Part shown: positions 44,621-53,751 of the stretch, piece by piece
Layout: each line of letters opens with the position of its first letter
Position numbering within the stretch: the first letter of the stretch is position 1
DNA from: Caldimonas brevitalea
GTDB taxonomy: Bacteria; Pseudomonadota; Gammaproteobacteria; Burkholderiales; Burkholderiaceae_C
Assembly (NCBI RefSeq): GCF_001017435.1
Contig: NZ_CP011371.1
Span: 5,456,001-5,520,000 of the forward strand
Reading direction: 5' to 3'
DNA: 64,000 nucleotides
The notes under the pieces: generated by a model
What the model was told of the DNA's origin: nothing
What the model saw: only the letters and a program-made list of their open reading frames with translations
Databases searched by the model: none
Made by a program: the position numbers and the translations under genes

Positions 44621-46153
44621 TCAGGCCTTGGCCAGCCCCAGCTGGGTCAGCTTGTCGTAGAGCGTCGCGCGTGAGATCCCGAGCAGCCGCGACGCCGCCA
44701 GCTTGTTGCCTCCAGTGGCCGCCAAGGCCGCTGCAATCGACTGCCGCTCCAGTTCGGCTATTGCCTCCGGCAGCGGCTTGATGGCGGCCGGAGCGGGCGC
44801 CGCGGCCACGGACGGCAGCGTGCGGTCCGCCTCCTCGGCGTCGCTCTCGGCCACCTCGGTGGCAACGCCCGCCGGCGCCTCGGGCACATGCGGCAGCACG
44901 CGCCGGAAGTGGCGGGCCTCCAGCCGCAGATCGTCGCTGAGCATCATGACCTGCTCCAGCACGTTGCGCAGCTCGCGGATGTTGCCCCGCCAGGGATGCT
45001 GCCGCAGCACCGCGAAGGCGTCGGGGGTGACCTCCCGGTGCGGCATGCCGCTGCGACGCGCCACCTCGTTCTCGAGCGCCTCGACCAGCGCCTCGAGGTC
45101 GCCCAGGCGTTCGCGCAGCGCCGGCAGGCGGATCGGCACCACGTTGAGGCGGTAATACAGGTCTTCGCGGAACTGCCCTTCGCTGACCAGCCGGGCCAGG
45201 TCGCGGCTGGTGGCGGCGATGACGCGCACGTCGACCTTGATCACCTGGTTGGAGCCCAGCGGCTCGATCTCCTGTTCTTGCAGCGCACGCAGCAGCTTGG
45301 CCTGCAGCGCGGCGGGCATGTCGCCGATCTCGTCGAGGAACAGCGTGCCACCGTCGGCCAGCTTGAACTTGCCGTCGCGTCCGCGCCGGTCGGCCCCGGT
45401 GTAGGCACCCGGCGCCACGCCGAAGAATTCGGCCTCGAGCAGGGTTTCGGGCACCGCTGCGATGTTCACGCCGATGAAGGGCCGGCCGACCCGCGACGAG
45501 GCGGCATGGATCGCATGCGCCAGCAGCTCCTTGCCGGTGCCGGTCTCGCCGAGCAGCAGCACGCTGCTGTCGGTCTGCGCGACACGGCGGGCCTGTCGTT
45601 TCACTTCGACGACCTGCGGGCTCGCGCCGATGAAGCTGGCGAAGGTGTATTTGGGTCGGCGCTGCTCCGCCAGTTGCTTGCGGGCGTCGTTGAGTTCGTT
45701 CTGCAGCCGCGCGAACTTGCGCATCAGCGGTTGCATCGTGCTCTCGGGATGGGCCATCAGCACCAGGCCCAGCGCGCCAATGATCTGCCCGGCCGGATCG
45801 CGCAAGGGGATGCGGCTGACAAGGAAGGTGCCCGCCTTGTTCGTCAGCAGATCGACCAGGATCGCGCGCCCGCTCTCGATGACTTCACGCATCAAGGTGT
45901 TGGGCACCACTTCATCGACCGCATGGCCGACGAAGTCGGATTCCTGGCTGATGCCCAGCCCCGGCAGGAACTGCTTGTAGCCCTCGCTGATCCACACCAC
46001 CCGGCCGCTTCGATCGACCACCAGCATGCCTTCGACGGTCTCGGCGAAGAGCTGGAACATCGACCGTGCGGTCAGCTCGAGCACGCTGCGTGCGTCACGC
46101 GGCAGATCGGTCGCGTGGGCGATCTCGTCCAGAGGGAACAATGAAGCAGTCAC
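44621..46153 (-). CDS. Sigma-54-dependent enhancer-binding activator (PAS-AAA+-Fis)
   Basis: About 510 residues if read from GTG 46153 (MTASLFPLDEIAHATDLP); no ATG fits and the site upstream is poor, so the start is tentative. A PAS-like sensor domain (about 30-140, FAETVEGMLVVDRSGRVVWI) is followed by a coiled linker. The AAA+ domain has Walker A GETGTGKE (202-209), the sigma-54 contact loop as GAYTGA (249-254) and Walker B LFLDE (271-275). The C-terminal Fis-type helix-turn-helix is KLAASRLLGISRATLYDKL. Not a response regulator, since no receiver domain is present, so it likely senses a small molecule. It probably activates the promoter at 43759-43773. Confidence 0.92.
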   Translation of the reverse strand: MTASLFPLDEIAHATDLPRDARSVLELTARSMFQLFAETVEGMLVVDRSGRVVWISEGYKQFLPGLGISQESDFVGHAVDEVVPNTLMREVIESGRAILVDLLTNKAGTFLVSRIPLRDPAGQIIGALGLVLMAHPESTMQPLMRKFARLQNELNDARKQLAEQRRPKYTFASFIGASPQVVEVKRQARRVAQTDSSVLLLGETGTGKELLAHAIHAASSRVGRPFIGVNIAAVPETLLEAEFFGVAPGAYTGADRRGRDGKFKLADGGTLFLDEIGDMPAALQAKLLRALQEQEIEPLGSNQVIKVDVRVIAATSRDLARLVSEGQFREDLYYRLNVVPIRLPALRERLGDLEALVEALENEVARRSGMPHREVTPDAFAVLRQHPWRGNIRELRNVLEQVMMLSDDLRLEARHFRRVLPHVPEAPAGVATEVAESDAEEADRTLPSVAAAPAPAAIKPLPEAIAELERQSIAAALAATGGNKLAASRLLGISRATLYDKLTQLGLAKA

Positions 46154-46388
46154 GCTTGCATGGTACTGCGCTCCGACACCGACCGGACCTACGAGCTTTC
46201 GTGCATCTGAGAAGCAAACAGATCTGAAACAGCGGCCCGATTTGGATGGGCGCGTCGCCTCATGCACTGGTGAACGAATCACACCGAACGCCCCGCCACG
46301 CCGCATGCCGCCGCGATGGACGAGCAGGTCGACGGGGCGGATCGCACCCGACCGACCCCGCATAAACCCTGAGCGCTCACCCAGCGAA
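46154..46388. other. Gene-free region upstream of the activator gene
   Basis: About 235 nt between the activator start and the stem-loop after nrdJ. It includes CAGATCTG at 46219-46226 followed by AAAC, giving a TTTCAGA half-site on the minus strand like the half-sites in the 43894-43912 palindrome. No gene seen. Confidence 0.4.
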
Positions 46389-46407
46389 CAGCCGACGAGG
46401 TCGGCTG
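46389..46407 (-). terminator. Stem-loop after nrdJ
   Basis: Perfect 8-bp stem CAGCCGAC / GTCGGCTG around a 3-nt loop, 14 nt past the nrdJ stop. Only a short TGTT follows on the minus strand, so termination strength is uncertain. Confidence 0.45.
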
Positions 46408-46420
46408 CGCGATCTGCGCA

Positions 46421-49330
46421 TCAGCCGCAAGTGCCGGTGTAGCCGCAGGCGGTGCAGAAGTCGCAGCCGTCGCGGTGGATCATCGTGGCGTTGCCGCATT
46501 CCGGGCACGGGGCGCCGGCCATCGGCGCGGTACCGGCGCGAACCTCGGTCGCGGCGGTCGGCGCTTGCAAGATGCCCATCTCGCGCACCGGATAGCCGGC
46601 CTCGTCCAGCACGCCGAGCATGGCATAGCGGTGGATCACGAGGCGCGCCAGGTAGGCCACCGTCGAAGGCCAGATCTGCTGGCGCCGTTCGGCATGCGGC
46701 AGGCCCGGCACGAATGCCAGGAAATGGCCCAGCGGTTCGGCATAGTTCAACAGCTTGCGCAGCTTCATGCCGATCCACGCCGGGTCGACCACACGCATGT
46801 CGAGCGACAGCAAGCGGGTCAGCCCGTCGAGGGCACGCGGGTAGTTGCCCGACAGGCCCATGGCGCACGGCCGGGTCGTCGGCAGGCCGTCCGGCCCGGG
46901 CAGCGTGATCTCTTTCAGGGTCAGCGTGAAGCTCTCGCCGCTGGCCGGGTTGTCGACATCGACCGCCCAGGCCAGCGTGCCCGACGCGCTGGTGCGCGGC
47001 TCGTCGCGGCTGAACATCGCGTCGAGCACCGGCGTCTGGCCCGGGCCGGGTTCGTCGCGCCACACCCCCAGCTGCTCACAACGCCAGCGGATCACGGCGG
47101 CCGTGGCCGCCACCACGCCGGGGAAGCGGCGCAACTCGCCGTGCGGCGGAAACGGCATGTCGAAGGCGCGCTCTTCGGCGCCGGTGGCGAGCGCGTCCAG
47201 CTTGAGCTTCAGCCAGGCCACGTCGTTGGTGCGCAGGTCCATCGACAAGGTCTTGGCCAGCGCCCCGAGGCCGCGCGGCTGCTCGGCGCCGTTGACCCAC
47301 ACCTCGAACGGCAGCGAGGGCCCTGCCCCGTTCTCGGCCGGCAGTTCGCCGACGAACAGCGCGAATTCGCCGAAGGAGTGGCGGATCATGTAGCTCCACG
47401 CCGTGTTGCCGGCCGGCAGCTCGGGCCGGCCCGGCCAGCGCAGCGAGGCCAGCACCGGGGCCGGCAGCCGTTCCAGTGCGAGGCGGTGGTTGGGGTCGTT
47501 GGTGGCGAGCGGCTGGGGTTGCAGCTGCGGATGGGCCGGCGCCGGCGGCTCGGTGGTGAGCACCGCGCCGAGCACCGGGTTGGGCCGGTAGGTGGCCAGG
47601 CCCTTCAGCCCGGAGCGCCAGGCGCGCAGGTACAGGTCCTGGAAGTCGCTATAGGGATAGTCGGCCGGCACGTTGACCGTCTTCGAGATGCCGGTGTCGA
47701 CGTAGGGCGCGACCGCGGCCACCATCGCCTGGTGGTCGCGCGCGCTCATCTCCAGCGCGGTGACGAAGGCGTCGGTCAGCGGTGCGTCTTCGCCGTGCAT
47801 CTGCCGGTAGAGCCGCCAGGCGTGGTCCTCGACCTTGTATTCCTGGAAGCTGCCGTCGGGCAGGCGCTTCTTGCGCACATAGGTCCAGCTGAAGGCGGGC
47901 TCGATGCCGTTGCTGGCGTTGTCGGCGAAGGCCAGGCTGATGGTGCCGGTCGGTGCGATCGACAACAGGTGGGAGTTGCGCAGGCCCAGCTCGCGGATGC
48001 GCTCCTTCAGCGCGGGCGGCAGGCGCGACGCGAAGGTGTCGCGGCTGAGGTAGAGGTCGGCATTGAAGAGCGGGAAGGCGCCGCGCTCCTGCGCCAGCTC
48101 GATCGACGCCTGGTAGGCCGTGTCGCGCAAGGCTTCGGCGATGCCGGCGGCGGCCGCCCGCGCCGGCTCGCTCGAATAGCGCAGGCCCAACATCACCAGC
48201 GCGTCGCCCAGCCCGGTGAAGCCGAGCCCGATGCGGCGCTTGTTGCGGGCCTCGGCCTGCTGCTGGGGCAGCGGCCAATGGGTCACCTCGAGCACGTTGT
48301 CGAGCATGCGCACCGCCACCTTGGCCACCGCCGCGAAGGCCACCGTGTCGAAGCGCGCCTGTGGCGTGAACGGCTCGCGCACGAAACGCGTCAGGTCGAT
48401 CGAGCCCAGGCAGCAGCAACCGTACGGCGGCAGCGGCTGCTCGGCGCAGGGGTTGGTGGTGGCGATGGTCTCGCAATAGCTGAGGTTGTTGTCGGCGTTG
48501 ATGCGGTCGAGGAACAGGACGCCGGGCTCGGCGTGGTCGTAGGTGGACCGCATGATCTGGTCCCACAGCTCGCGCGCGTCGACGCTGCGGTAGGCCCACA
48601 GGCCATCGCGCCGTTGGTAGGCGCCGGCGGCCTTCTGTGCGGGCCCTGGTTCGGCCTTGTGCACCAATTCGAGGCTGCCGCCCGACTCCACCGCCGCCAT
48701 GAAGGTGTCGGTCACGCCCACCGACAGGTTGAAGTTGCGCAGGTCGCCCTGGTCCTTGGCGTGGACGAACTCCTCGATGTCCGGGTGGTCGCAGCGCAGC
48801 ACGCCCATCTGGGCGCCGCGCCGCGCGCCGGCCGATTCGACCGTCTCGCAGGACCGGTCGAACACCCGCATGTAGGACACCGGCCCCGAGGCACTCGACT
48901 GTGTGCTGCCGACCCAGGCGCCGCGCGGGCGGATGCGCGAGAAGTCGTAGCCGACACCGCCACCGCGGCGCATCGTTTCGGCGGCCTCGGTCAGCGCGGC
49001 GTAGATGCCCGGATGGCCCTCGTCGACATGCGAGATCGAATCGCCCACCGGCTGCACGAAACAATTGATCAGCGTCGCGGCCAGTTCGGTGCCGGCAGCC
49101 GAACAGATGCGCCCGGCGGGGATGAAGCCACGCTGTTGGGCTTCCAGAAAACGCTGTTCCCAGGTGCCGCGCTGCGCGGGGGGCTCGGCCTCTGCCAGGG
49201 CGCGGGCCACGCGGCGGCGGACGTCGTCGGCCTGGCGCTCGTCTCCTTTCGCGTATTTTTCGATCAGCACCTCGTCGCTGATCGCCTGGGCAAGGGGAAG
49301 GTCGGTGCGGAGCGAAGGTGCAGCGAGCAT
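46421..49330 (-). CDS. nrdJ: Adenosylcobalamin-dependent (class II) ribonucleotide reductase
   Basis: B12-dependent reduction of ribonucleotides to deoxyribonucleotides, independent of oxygen. About 969 residues from ATG 49330. The radical-site motif NPCAEQPL and the N-terminal redox cysteine in [12 protein letters not shown] are present, as are [18 protein letters not shown] and [14 protein letters not shown]. After the catalytic barrel come two TSCPD-type domains (about 690-800 and 810-890, each with a YMIRHSFGE- or [16 protein letters not shown] start). The C-terminus is a zinc-type CPECGN...[14 protein letters not shown]. No cobalamin riboswitch was recognised upstream. Confidence 0.95.
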   Translation of the reverse strand: MLAAPSLRTDLPLAQAISDEVLIEKYAKGDERQADDVRRRVARALAEAEPPAQRGTWEQRFLEAQQRGFIPAGRICSAAGTELAATLINCFVQPVGDSISHVDEGHPGIYAALTEAAETMRRGGGVGYDFSRIRPRGAWVGSTQSSASGPVSYMRVFDRSCETVESAGARRGAQMGVLRCDHPDIEEFVHAKDQGDLRNFNLSVGVTDTFMAAVESGGSLELVHKAEPGPAQKAAGAYQRRDGLWAYRSVDARELWDQIMRSTYDHAEPGVLFLDRINADNNLSYCETIATTNPCAEQPLPPYGCCCLGSIDLTRFVREPFTPQARFDTVAFAAVAKVAVRMLDNVLEVTHWPLPQQQAEARNKRRIGLGFTGLGDALVMLGLRYSSEPARAAAAGIAEALRDTAYQASIELAQERGAFPLFNADLYLSRDTFASRLPPALKERIRELGLRNSHLLSIAPTGTISLAFADNASNGIEPAFSWTYVRKKRLPDGSFQEYKVEDHAWRLYRQMHGEDAPLTDAFVTALEMSARDHQAMVAAVAPYVDTGISKTVNVPADYPYSDFQDLYLRAWRSGLKGLATYRPNPVLGAVLTTEPPAPAHPQLQPQPLATNDPNHRLALERLPAPVLASLRWPGRPELPAGNTAWSYMIRHSFGEFALFVGELPAENGAGPSLPFEVWVNGAEQPRGLGALAKTLSMDLRTNDVAWLKLKLDALATGAEERAFDMPFPPHGELRRFPGVVAATAAVIRWRCEQLGVWRDEPGPGQTPVLDAMFSRDEPRTSASGTLAWAVDVDNPASGESFTLTLKEITLPGPDGLPTTRPCAMGLSGNYPRALDGLTRLLSLDMRVVDPAWIGMKLRKLLNYAEPLGHFLAFVPGLPHAERRQQIWPSTVAYLARLVIHRYAMLGVLDEAGYPVREMGILQAPTAATEVRAGTAPMAGAPCPECGNATMIHRDGCDFCTACGYTGTCG

Positions 49331-49526
49331 GGCGGTACGGCTGGCAGTCTCGGACCCTGGTGGTGTACCCCTCCCCCGCCGGCACTGCAACAAGGCCGGC
49401 ACAAGCCCCTCACGGTCACGACGGGCGCCTTGCGCATCCGCCGCCATGCCGGCAGACGCCTCGGGCAGCGTGCCCGCGTCGGTGTCCGCGTCCTCTCAGC
49501 CGGCCTGGCCCTGCAAGACCCTGACG

Positions 49527-49970
49527 TCAGCGCAGGATCAGCACCGGGATGTCGCTGCGCGCCAGCACGTCCTGGGTGCGGGAGCCGTACAGCAGACGGC
49601 CGACGCGGCCGCGGCCGTGGGTGACCATCACGATGAGGTCGCAGCCGAGGCGGTGGGCCGCTTCGACGATGGCGGTGCCGACCGGCTGGATGCTGGTATG
49701 GAAGGCCTGGAAGGGCACGCCGGCGGCGGCGGCCGTGGCGGCGAAACTGGCCATCAGGTCTTGGGCGTGTGCGGCGGCGAGCAGCCGTTGATCTTCGACG
49801 GCCTGCATCGCGCTCGCGGCGGAATGGCCGGTGGCGATCGGCGCCGCGGTCGGCTCGGCAATGAAGCCGGTCACCGCGGCGCCGAGCTTGCGGGCCAACT
49901 CGACACTGGCCTTCATGGCGCGGGGCGACAACTCGTCGCCGGCGAGCGGCACCAACAGGTGCTGGAACAT
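49527..49970 (-). CDS. Universal stress protein (UspA family)
   Basis: A 147-residue single-domain USP. The start MFQHLLVPLAGDELSPRAMK and the ATP-binding C-terminal motif THGRGRVGRLLYGSRTQDVL (G-2x-G-9x-G-S type) are intact, so it should be the ATP-binding class. ATG 49970 is followed by a normal domain; a GGAGG lies upstream. It stands alone between opgD-like and nrdJ, 196 nt before the latter. Confidence 0.92.
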   Translation of the reverse strand: MFQHLLVPLAGDELSPRAMKASVELARKLGAAVTGFIAEPTAAPIATGHSAASAMQAVEDQRLLAAAHAQDLMASFAATAAAAGVPFQAFHTSIQPVGTAIVEAAHRLGCDLIVMVTHGRGRVGRLLYGSRTQDVLARSDIPVLILR

Positions 49971-50061
49971 GGGGGGGTCCTCCGGGCGGCAAGGCGCGCC
50001 GCGGCAGGACCGCAGCGCCCCCAGACTCTACGACCTCACCTGGCCGGCCGCTTGAGCTGCG

Positions 50062-51699
50062 TCAAGCGAACTTGCGCTCGGCCGGCGGCGGCGGCACCCA
50101 CTGGTAGATCCAGGTTTCGGTCAGCGGCTGGCCGTCGCACTGCAGATACATGCGCAGGTTGATCGGCTCGGTGCTGTTGTCGGTGGGCCGCAGGTCGAAC
50201 ATCGCGCGGTAGCCGTTGATCGCGCCTTGCGGCCGCGCCGAGGTGATCTCGATCTTGCCGCGCGACGCGGTGATGACCGGCTCGACCTTGGAGTCTTTGC
50301 CCAGCAGCGACAGGTCGCCGCCGGCGAAGTCGACCGCGAAGCGCCACGAGAAGTACTTGCGCGGCTGCCCGACGATGCCGCCTAGGCCGGTGCGTGTCGC
50401 CACACATTGCGCCAGCGGCGGGCGCGCCGGCGGCTGGGCGCCCCAGTACAGCCGGTAGCCGAACAGCAGTTCCTGGCCGGGCTGCGGCTTGGCGGCCGGG
50501 TTCCAGAACGCGACGATGTTGTCGAAGGTTTCGTCGATGGTCGGGATCTCGATCAGTTGCACCGAGCCGGCACCCCAGCCCGACTTCGGCTCGACCCACA
50601 AGCACGGCCGCTTGTCGTAGAACACGCCGTCGTCCTGGTAGTTGTTGAAGTCACGGTCGCGCTGCAACAAGCCGAAGCCACGCGGGTTCTGGTCCTGGAA
50701 GGCGTTGAAGCGCAGCGCAGCCGGGTTGGTGAGCGGGCGCCAGATCCACTCGCCGCTGCCGGTCCACATCGACAAACCGTCGGTGTCGTGGATCTCGGGC
50801 CGCCAGTCGTTGGCCATGCGTTTGTCGTTCTCGCCGAACTGGAACATGCTGGTGCACGGCGCGATGCCCAACCGCTCGATGGTCTTGCGCGGATACAAGG
50901 CGGCATCGATGTCCATCACCTGCGTGTCGCCCGGCGTGATCATGAAGCGGTAGGCGCCGGCGATGCTGGGCGAGTCGAGCAGCGCATACACCGTCACCGT
51001 GTTGGACTGCGGCGCCGGCTTTTCCAGCCAGAAGGCGGTGAAGTTGGGGAACTCCTCCGGGCGTGGCATGCCGGAGTCGATCGCAAGGCCCCGCGCCGAC
51101 TGGCCGTACTGCCATTCGCCGCCCACGGCGCGGAAATAGCTCGCGCCGAGGAAGGCGGCGATGTCGCGTTCGAGGTCGGTGTGGAAGTTGAGCCGGAAGC
51201 CGGCGAAGCCGAGATCGGCCGGCAGGCTGCCGGGCTTCACGCCGCTCTTGCCGGGGTCGAACATGGTCGGGTCGTAGGCCAGTTCGCGGGCCTGGCCGTC
51301 GGCCAGTTCGTAGATGCGCACCGGCGACTTGAAGAACAAGCCCAGGTGGAAGAACTGGGCCTGGAAGCGCAGTTGGTCGTCACGCCACAGCGCGTGGTCC
51401 TTGCGGAAGCGCAGGGCCTGGTACTGGTCCCAGTCGAGCGACTCGATCTGCTTGGGCAGCGTGTTGCGCGGCGGCTGGTAGGCCTTGGCCGCGAGCGAAC
51501 GCGCAAGGCCCTTCAGCCAGGCGTAGTCGAACGCCTGAGGCTTGCCGATCGACTGCATTTCGGCCGCGTGAGCGGCCAGCGAGAACCAGGGGGTGGTGGG
51601 TGCAAGGGCGGCGAGGCCGGCCGCTTTGCTGGTATGGGCGAGAAAGCGTCTTCTTTGCACGTGACAGTCGGCAGCGGGGTTGGACACGGGCGGCCGCAT
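50062..51699 (-). CDS. Periplasmic glucan biosynthesis protein, OpgD/OpgG (MdoD/G) family, Tat-exported
   Basis: A 545-residue periplasmic protein for osmoregulated periplasmic glucan synthesis. The N-terminus has a twin-arginine signal (QRRRFLAHTSKAAGLAALAP), which points to OpgD rather than Sec-exported OpgG. The mature part has family segments FHLGLFFKSPVRIYEL, YFRAVGGEWQYGQSARGLAI, GEWIWRPLTNP and FGLLQRDRDFNNYQDD. ATG 51699 is chosen over a TTG five codons upstream; a GTG at 51660 directly before QRRRFLA is another option. No opgH lies nearby. Confidence 0.9.
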   Translation of the reverse strand: MRPPVSNPAADCHVQRRRFLAHTSKAAGLAALAPTTPWFSLAAHAAEMQSIGKPQAFDYAWLKGLARSLAAKAYQPPRNTLPKQIESLDWDQYQALRFRKDHALWRDDQLRFQAQFFHLGLFFKSPVRIYELADGQARELAYDPTMFDPGKSGVKPGSLPADLGFAGFRLNFHTDLERDIAAFLGASYFRAVGGEWQYGQSARGLAIDSGMPRPEEFPNFTAFWLEKPAPQSNTVTVYALLDSPSIAGAYRFMITPGDTQVMDIDAALYPRKTIERLGIAPCTSMFQFGENDKRMANDWRPEIHDTDGLSMWTGSGEWIWRPLTNPAALRFNAFQDQNPRGFGLLQRDRDFNNYQDDGVFYDKRPCLWVEPKSGWGAGSVQLIEIPTIDETFDNIVAFWNPAAKPQPGQELLFGYRLYWGAQPPARPPLAQCVATRTGLGGIVGQPRKYFSWRFAVDFAGGDLSLLGKDSKVEPVITASRGKIEITSARPQGAINGYRAMFDLRPTDNSTEPINLRMYLQCDGQPLTETWIYQWVPPPPAERKFA

Positions 51700-51885
51700 C
51701 GACACCGCAGACAAGCGCGCGCCAATCCGGGCAGGCCGAAGCAGGCCGCGAGGAAGGTCGGTGCATGGTACCGGTCAATTGCAAGACGCAAATTTCTACA
51801 CCTCGCAACTTTCGTGACACGAAGTGCGAACGAGCGCAGCGGTGCGCCCGGGGTAGCAGCGTCAGAGGTGTCGGGCTACACGCGC

Positions 51886-52404
51886 CTACCCGACCGCGGA
51901 GACCCTTGCGCGTAAGGCGTCGACGAATCGACCAACGTCCGGATGATCCCACCGGTACCCGATGAGATCATCCGGAAGATCGTGGATCGCCAAGGAGCCG
52001 CCTCTTTGCGACTCGCGATGGAGTTTGACGTGGAAATTGCGCAGCCTGGCGCCCTTGCCAGAAACGCCGGTGACGGCAAACCGCTCCATCATTCCATTCC
52101 AAAGCGTGACCCGGAAGACATCACCTACGAGGGCCAGTCGATGCGGGCGCACGACGAGGCCCAGGGCCCATTGTGGGTCGTCGATCAGCGGCCCGTCCTG
52201 CAGTCGGTTGCGCCAGACCTCCCGCATCATCGCCTCGCTCAGAACTCGCTTCTGATCTCCGATCTTCACGGCCTCCATCGGCCAGTTGCGCCACCGGGCC
52301 CAATTGGCGGCCGCCGAGTAGTACTGTCGATGCAAGAGGTCGAGGTACTCCACCGTTCTCTGCCATTGCCTGTCGGGGCGGAGTGTGGTCTTGAGGCGAG
52401 CCAT
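51886..52404 (-). CDS. Hypothetical protein
   Basis: A 172-residue, Trp- and Arg-rich soluble protein. It starts MARLKTTLRPDRQWQRTVEY and ends DHPDVGRFVDALRARVSAVG. I recognise no domain. Composition (mixed, fewer GC-rich codons) differs from the neighbouring opgD-like gene. It is divergent from the next hypothetical gene, with 87 nt between starts. With the following two genes it forms a small accessory patch. Confidence 0.65.
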   Translation of the reverse strand: MARLKTTLRPDRQWQRTVEYLDLLHRQYYSAAANWARWRNWPMEAVKIGDQKRVLSEAMMREVWRNRLQDGPLIDDPQWALGLVVRPHRLALVGDVFRVTLWNGMMERFAVTGVSGKGARLRNFHVKLHRESQRGGSLAIHDLPDDLIGYRWDHPDVGRFVDALRARVSAVG

Positions 52405-52491
52405 TGGGGAGTGCAGCGATCAGATCGAAACCCGGTTCATCTTAGCCGGCCAGTATGAAAATGGGCGAGCCATCCTGCACAAGCCGAGATC

Positions 52492-53049
52492 ATGACCACC
52501 GTCTTTCGCTATAGAGCCCGCCCCGATCTGCCCCCGGTGGCGATGACCCCCCATTGGGCTTACTGGTTCGTCCCGCTTGTCGCGGCCGTTGCCTCACGCC
52601 TCGCCCGCAGCGATGAGCAGCGCACGCTCGCGGTGTGGCTCGCCTCGCTCGACCGGCGCGTTTGGGGCAGCTTGGCGGAAGGGCGCGACGTGGGAACCCT
52701 GCCGTGGGTCGACGCCAGGATCGATGAGCAGAAGGCATTTCTGCAGGAGATCGTCGACGCCGGCCGATCGCGTGTCTGTTGGGACCTTTTTATGGCACCG
52801 GGCGACGAGGAAGACTTTCGCCCGCTGCTACGTCCGCTCGGTACGCTGGGGCAGCTCGTGGCGCAATTCTCGCCTCAGCATGCCTGCCGAGACGAGGCGA
52901 TCGTGTGGGGCTACAACGGGGGGCGTGCACCGGCCACGTTCGAGCGATGTCACAAGCACCCGGTCTACCTGCATGCGAACGGTTGCTTGTGGTGCAACGA
53001 TGGCGACCTGTCGGAATGCTACGAGCAGGTCGTCGTGCAACGCGACTGA
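52492..53049 (+). CDS. Hypothetical protein with C-terminal Cys/His cluster
   Basis: A 185-residue protein starting MTTVFRYRARPDLPPVAMTP. The N-terminal part may have a short hydrophobic helix (WFVPLVAAVASRLA). The C-terminus has CHKHPVYLHANGCLWCNDGD and a further Cys in LSECYEQ, spacing that could bind a metal. I know no family for it. It is divergent from the 172-residue gene and converges with the XRE gene 36 nt away. Confidence 0.65.
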   Translation: MTTVFRYRARPDLPPVAMTPHWAYWFVPLVAAVASRLARSDEQRTLAVWLASLDRRVWGSLAEGRDVGTLPWVDARIDEQKAFLQEIVDAGRSRVCWDLFMAPGDEEDFRPLLRPLGTLGQLVAQFSPQHACRDEAIVWGYNGGRAPATFERCHKHPVYLHANGCLWCNDGDLSECYEQVVVQRD

Positions 53050-53085
53050 CCTCACGCCCCTACCGCCTGCTTTGCGGACGTGGCG

Positions 53086-53418
53086 TCAAACGGACGGCAA
53101 TTGAAACGACAGCCGCAATCTTTGCTTTCGCGCATGTCGCCCAGACGAGATCTTCTGGACCACCCTCTCCATGAGGGCAGGCACGGACAGATCGAGAGCA
53201 TCTGCCAACGCAAAAACAGTCGTGAGACTGGGCACGGACTGCCCTCGCTCCACCTTGCTGACGTATTGCAGGTGCAGGCCTGAACGCAAGGCGAGGTCGC
53301 TCTGCGTCAGCTCGCGGTGCTGCCGCTCTGCTCGCACTACAGCTCCAAAAGCCTCAACGACGTCCATATGTTGTTCGTAAGAATCGCTCGCGACTCCGTT
53401 GTGCCGCTGCTCCGTCAT
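53086..53418 (-). CDS. XRE family helix-turn-helix regulator
   Basis: A 110-residue protein. The Cro/C1-type HTH spans about residues 25-80 (RELTQSDLALRSGLHLQYVS, then KVERGQSVPSLTTVFALADA). A short basic C-terminal tail (SGRHARKQRLRLSFQLPSV) follows. Size and HTH resemble restriction-modification controller proteins and orphan XRE regulators, but no methylase or nuclease gene is next to it. ATG 53418 is preceded by AGGA. Confidence 0.88.
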   Translation of the reverse strand: MTEQRHNGVASDSYEQHMDVVEAFGAVVRAERQHRELTQSDLALRSGLHLQYVSKVERGQSVPSLTTVFALADALDLSVPALMERVVQKISSGRHARKQRLRLSFQLPSV

Positions 53419-53521
53419 CAATCCTATCGGCTTAACGAGGGAGGAAGACCGAGATGATGGGGCCGGCGGGGCGGCGGGCCGAAGGTCCAAGCGGCCGGAT
53501 CGATGTTGCCGCGCAAATGAA

Positions 53522-53547
53522 AAGGCCCGGTGCACGCACCGGGCCTT
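53522..53547 (-). terminator. Rho-independent terminator after the MFS operon
   Basis: Perfect 11-bp stem AAGGCCCGGTG / CACCGGGCCTT with a 4-nt loop. On the minus strand it is followed by TTTTCATTT. It lies 36 nt past the stop of the 48-residue protein gene. Confidence 0.88.
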
Positions 53548-53582
53548 CATACTCGCGCCGGTCCACCGGCTGGCGCTGGCTG

Positions 53583-53729
53583 CTACTGGCTGGCCGCGCC
53601 CTCCGCCGCCGGCGCGTGGGTAGCGTCGGCGCCGTGCTTCTCACCGCTCATGTCGATGTCGCCGCCATTCATCAGCAGCACGATGGCGGCCGCGGCAAAG
53701 ACGGCGAAACCGGCCAGGATCTTCCACAT
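53583..53729 (-). CDS. 48-residue single-span membrane protein
   Basis: Short frame, 22 nt after the MFS transporter stop. The product starts MWKILAGFAVFAAAAIVLLM (one membrane span) and continues NGGDIDMSGEKHGADATHAP with a short polar tail. GGAAAG lies 6 nt before the ATG at 53729. A good terminator follows. The position directly behind an MHS transporter and the clean ribosome-binding site argue that it is real. It may be a small transporter partner; that role is inference. Confidence 0.75.
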   Translation of the reverse strand: MWKILAGFAVFAAAAIVLLMNGGDIDMSGEKHGADATHAPAAEGAASQ

Positions 53730-53751
53730 GTTCTGCTTTCCTTTCGCGGGG

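Noticed and set aside
49331..49526. Possible cobalamin riboswitch upstream of B12-dependent nrdJ
   Set aside because: A GCCGGC hairpin and a TCCGAGACTG stretch are present, but the conserved GCCACTG, GGGAA and closing motifs of the known B12 riboswitch were not found. A covariance-model search would settle it.
46475..49624. 1,049-codon open frame opposite nrdJ
   Set aside because: Antisense to a clearly real gene with all motifs, with composition typical of a shadow frame and no recognisable domain.
53086..53418. Restriction-modification controller protein
   Set aside because: HTH and size would fit, but no methyltransferase or endonuclease gene is adjacent, so only XRE family is claimed.
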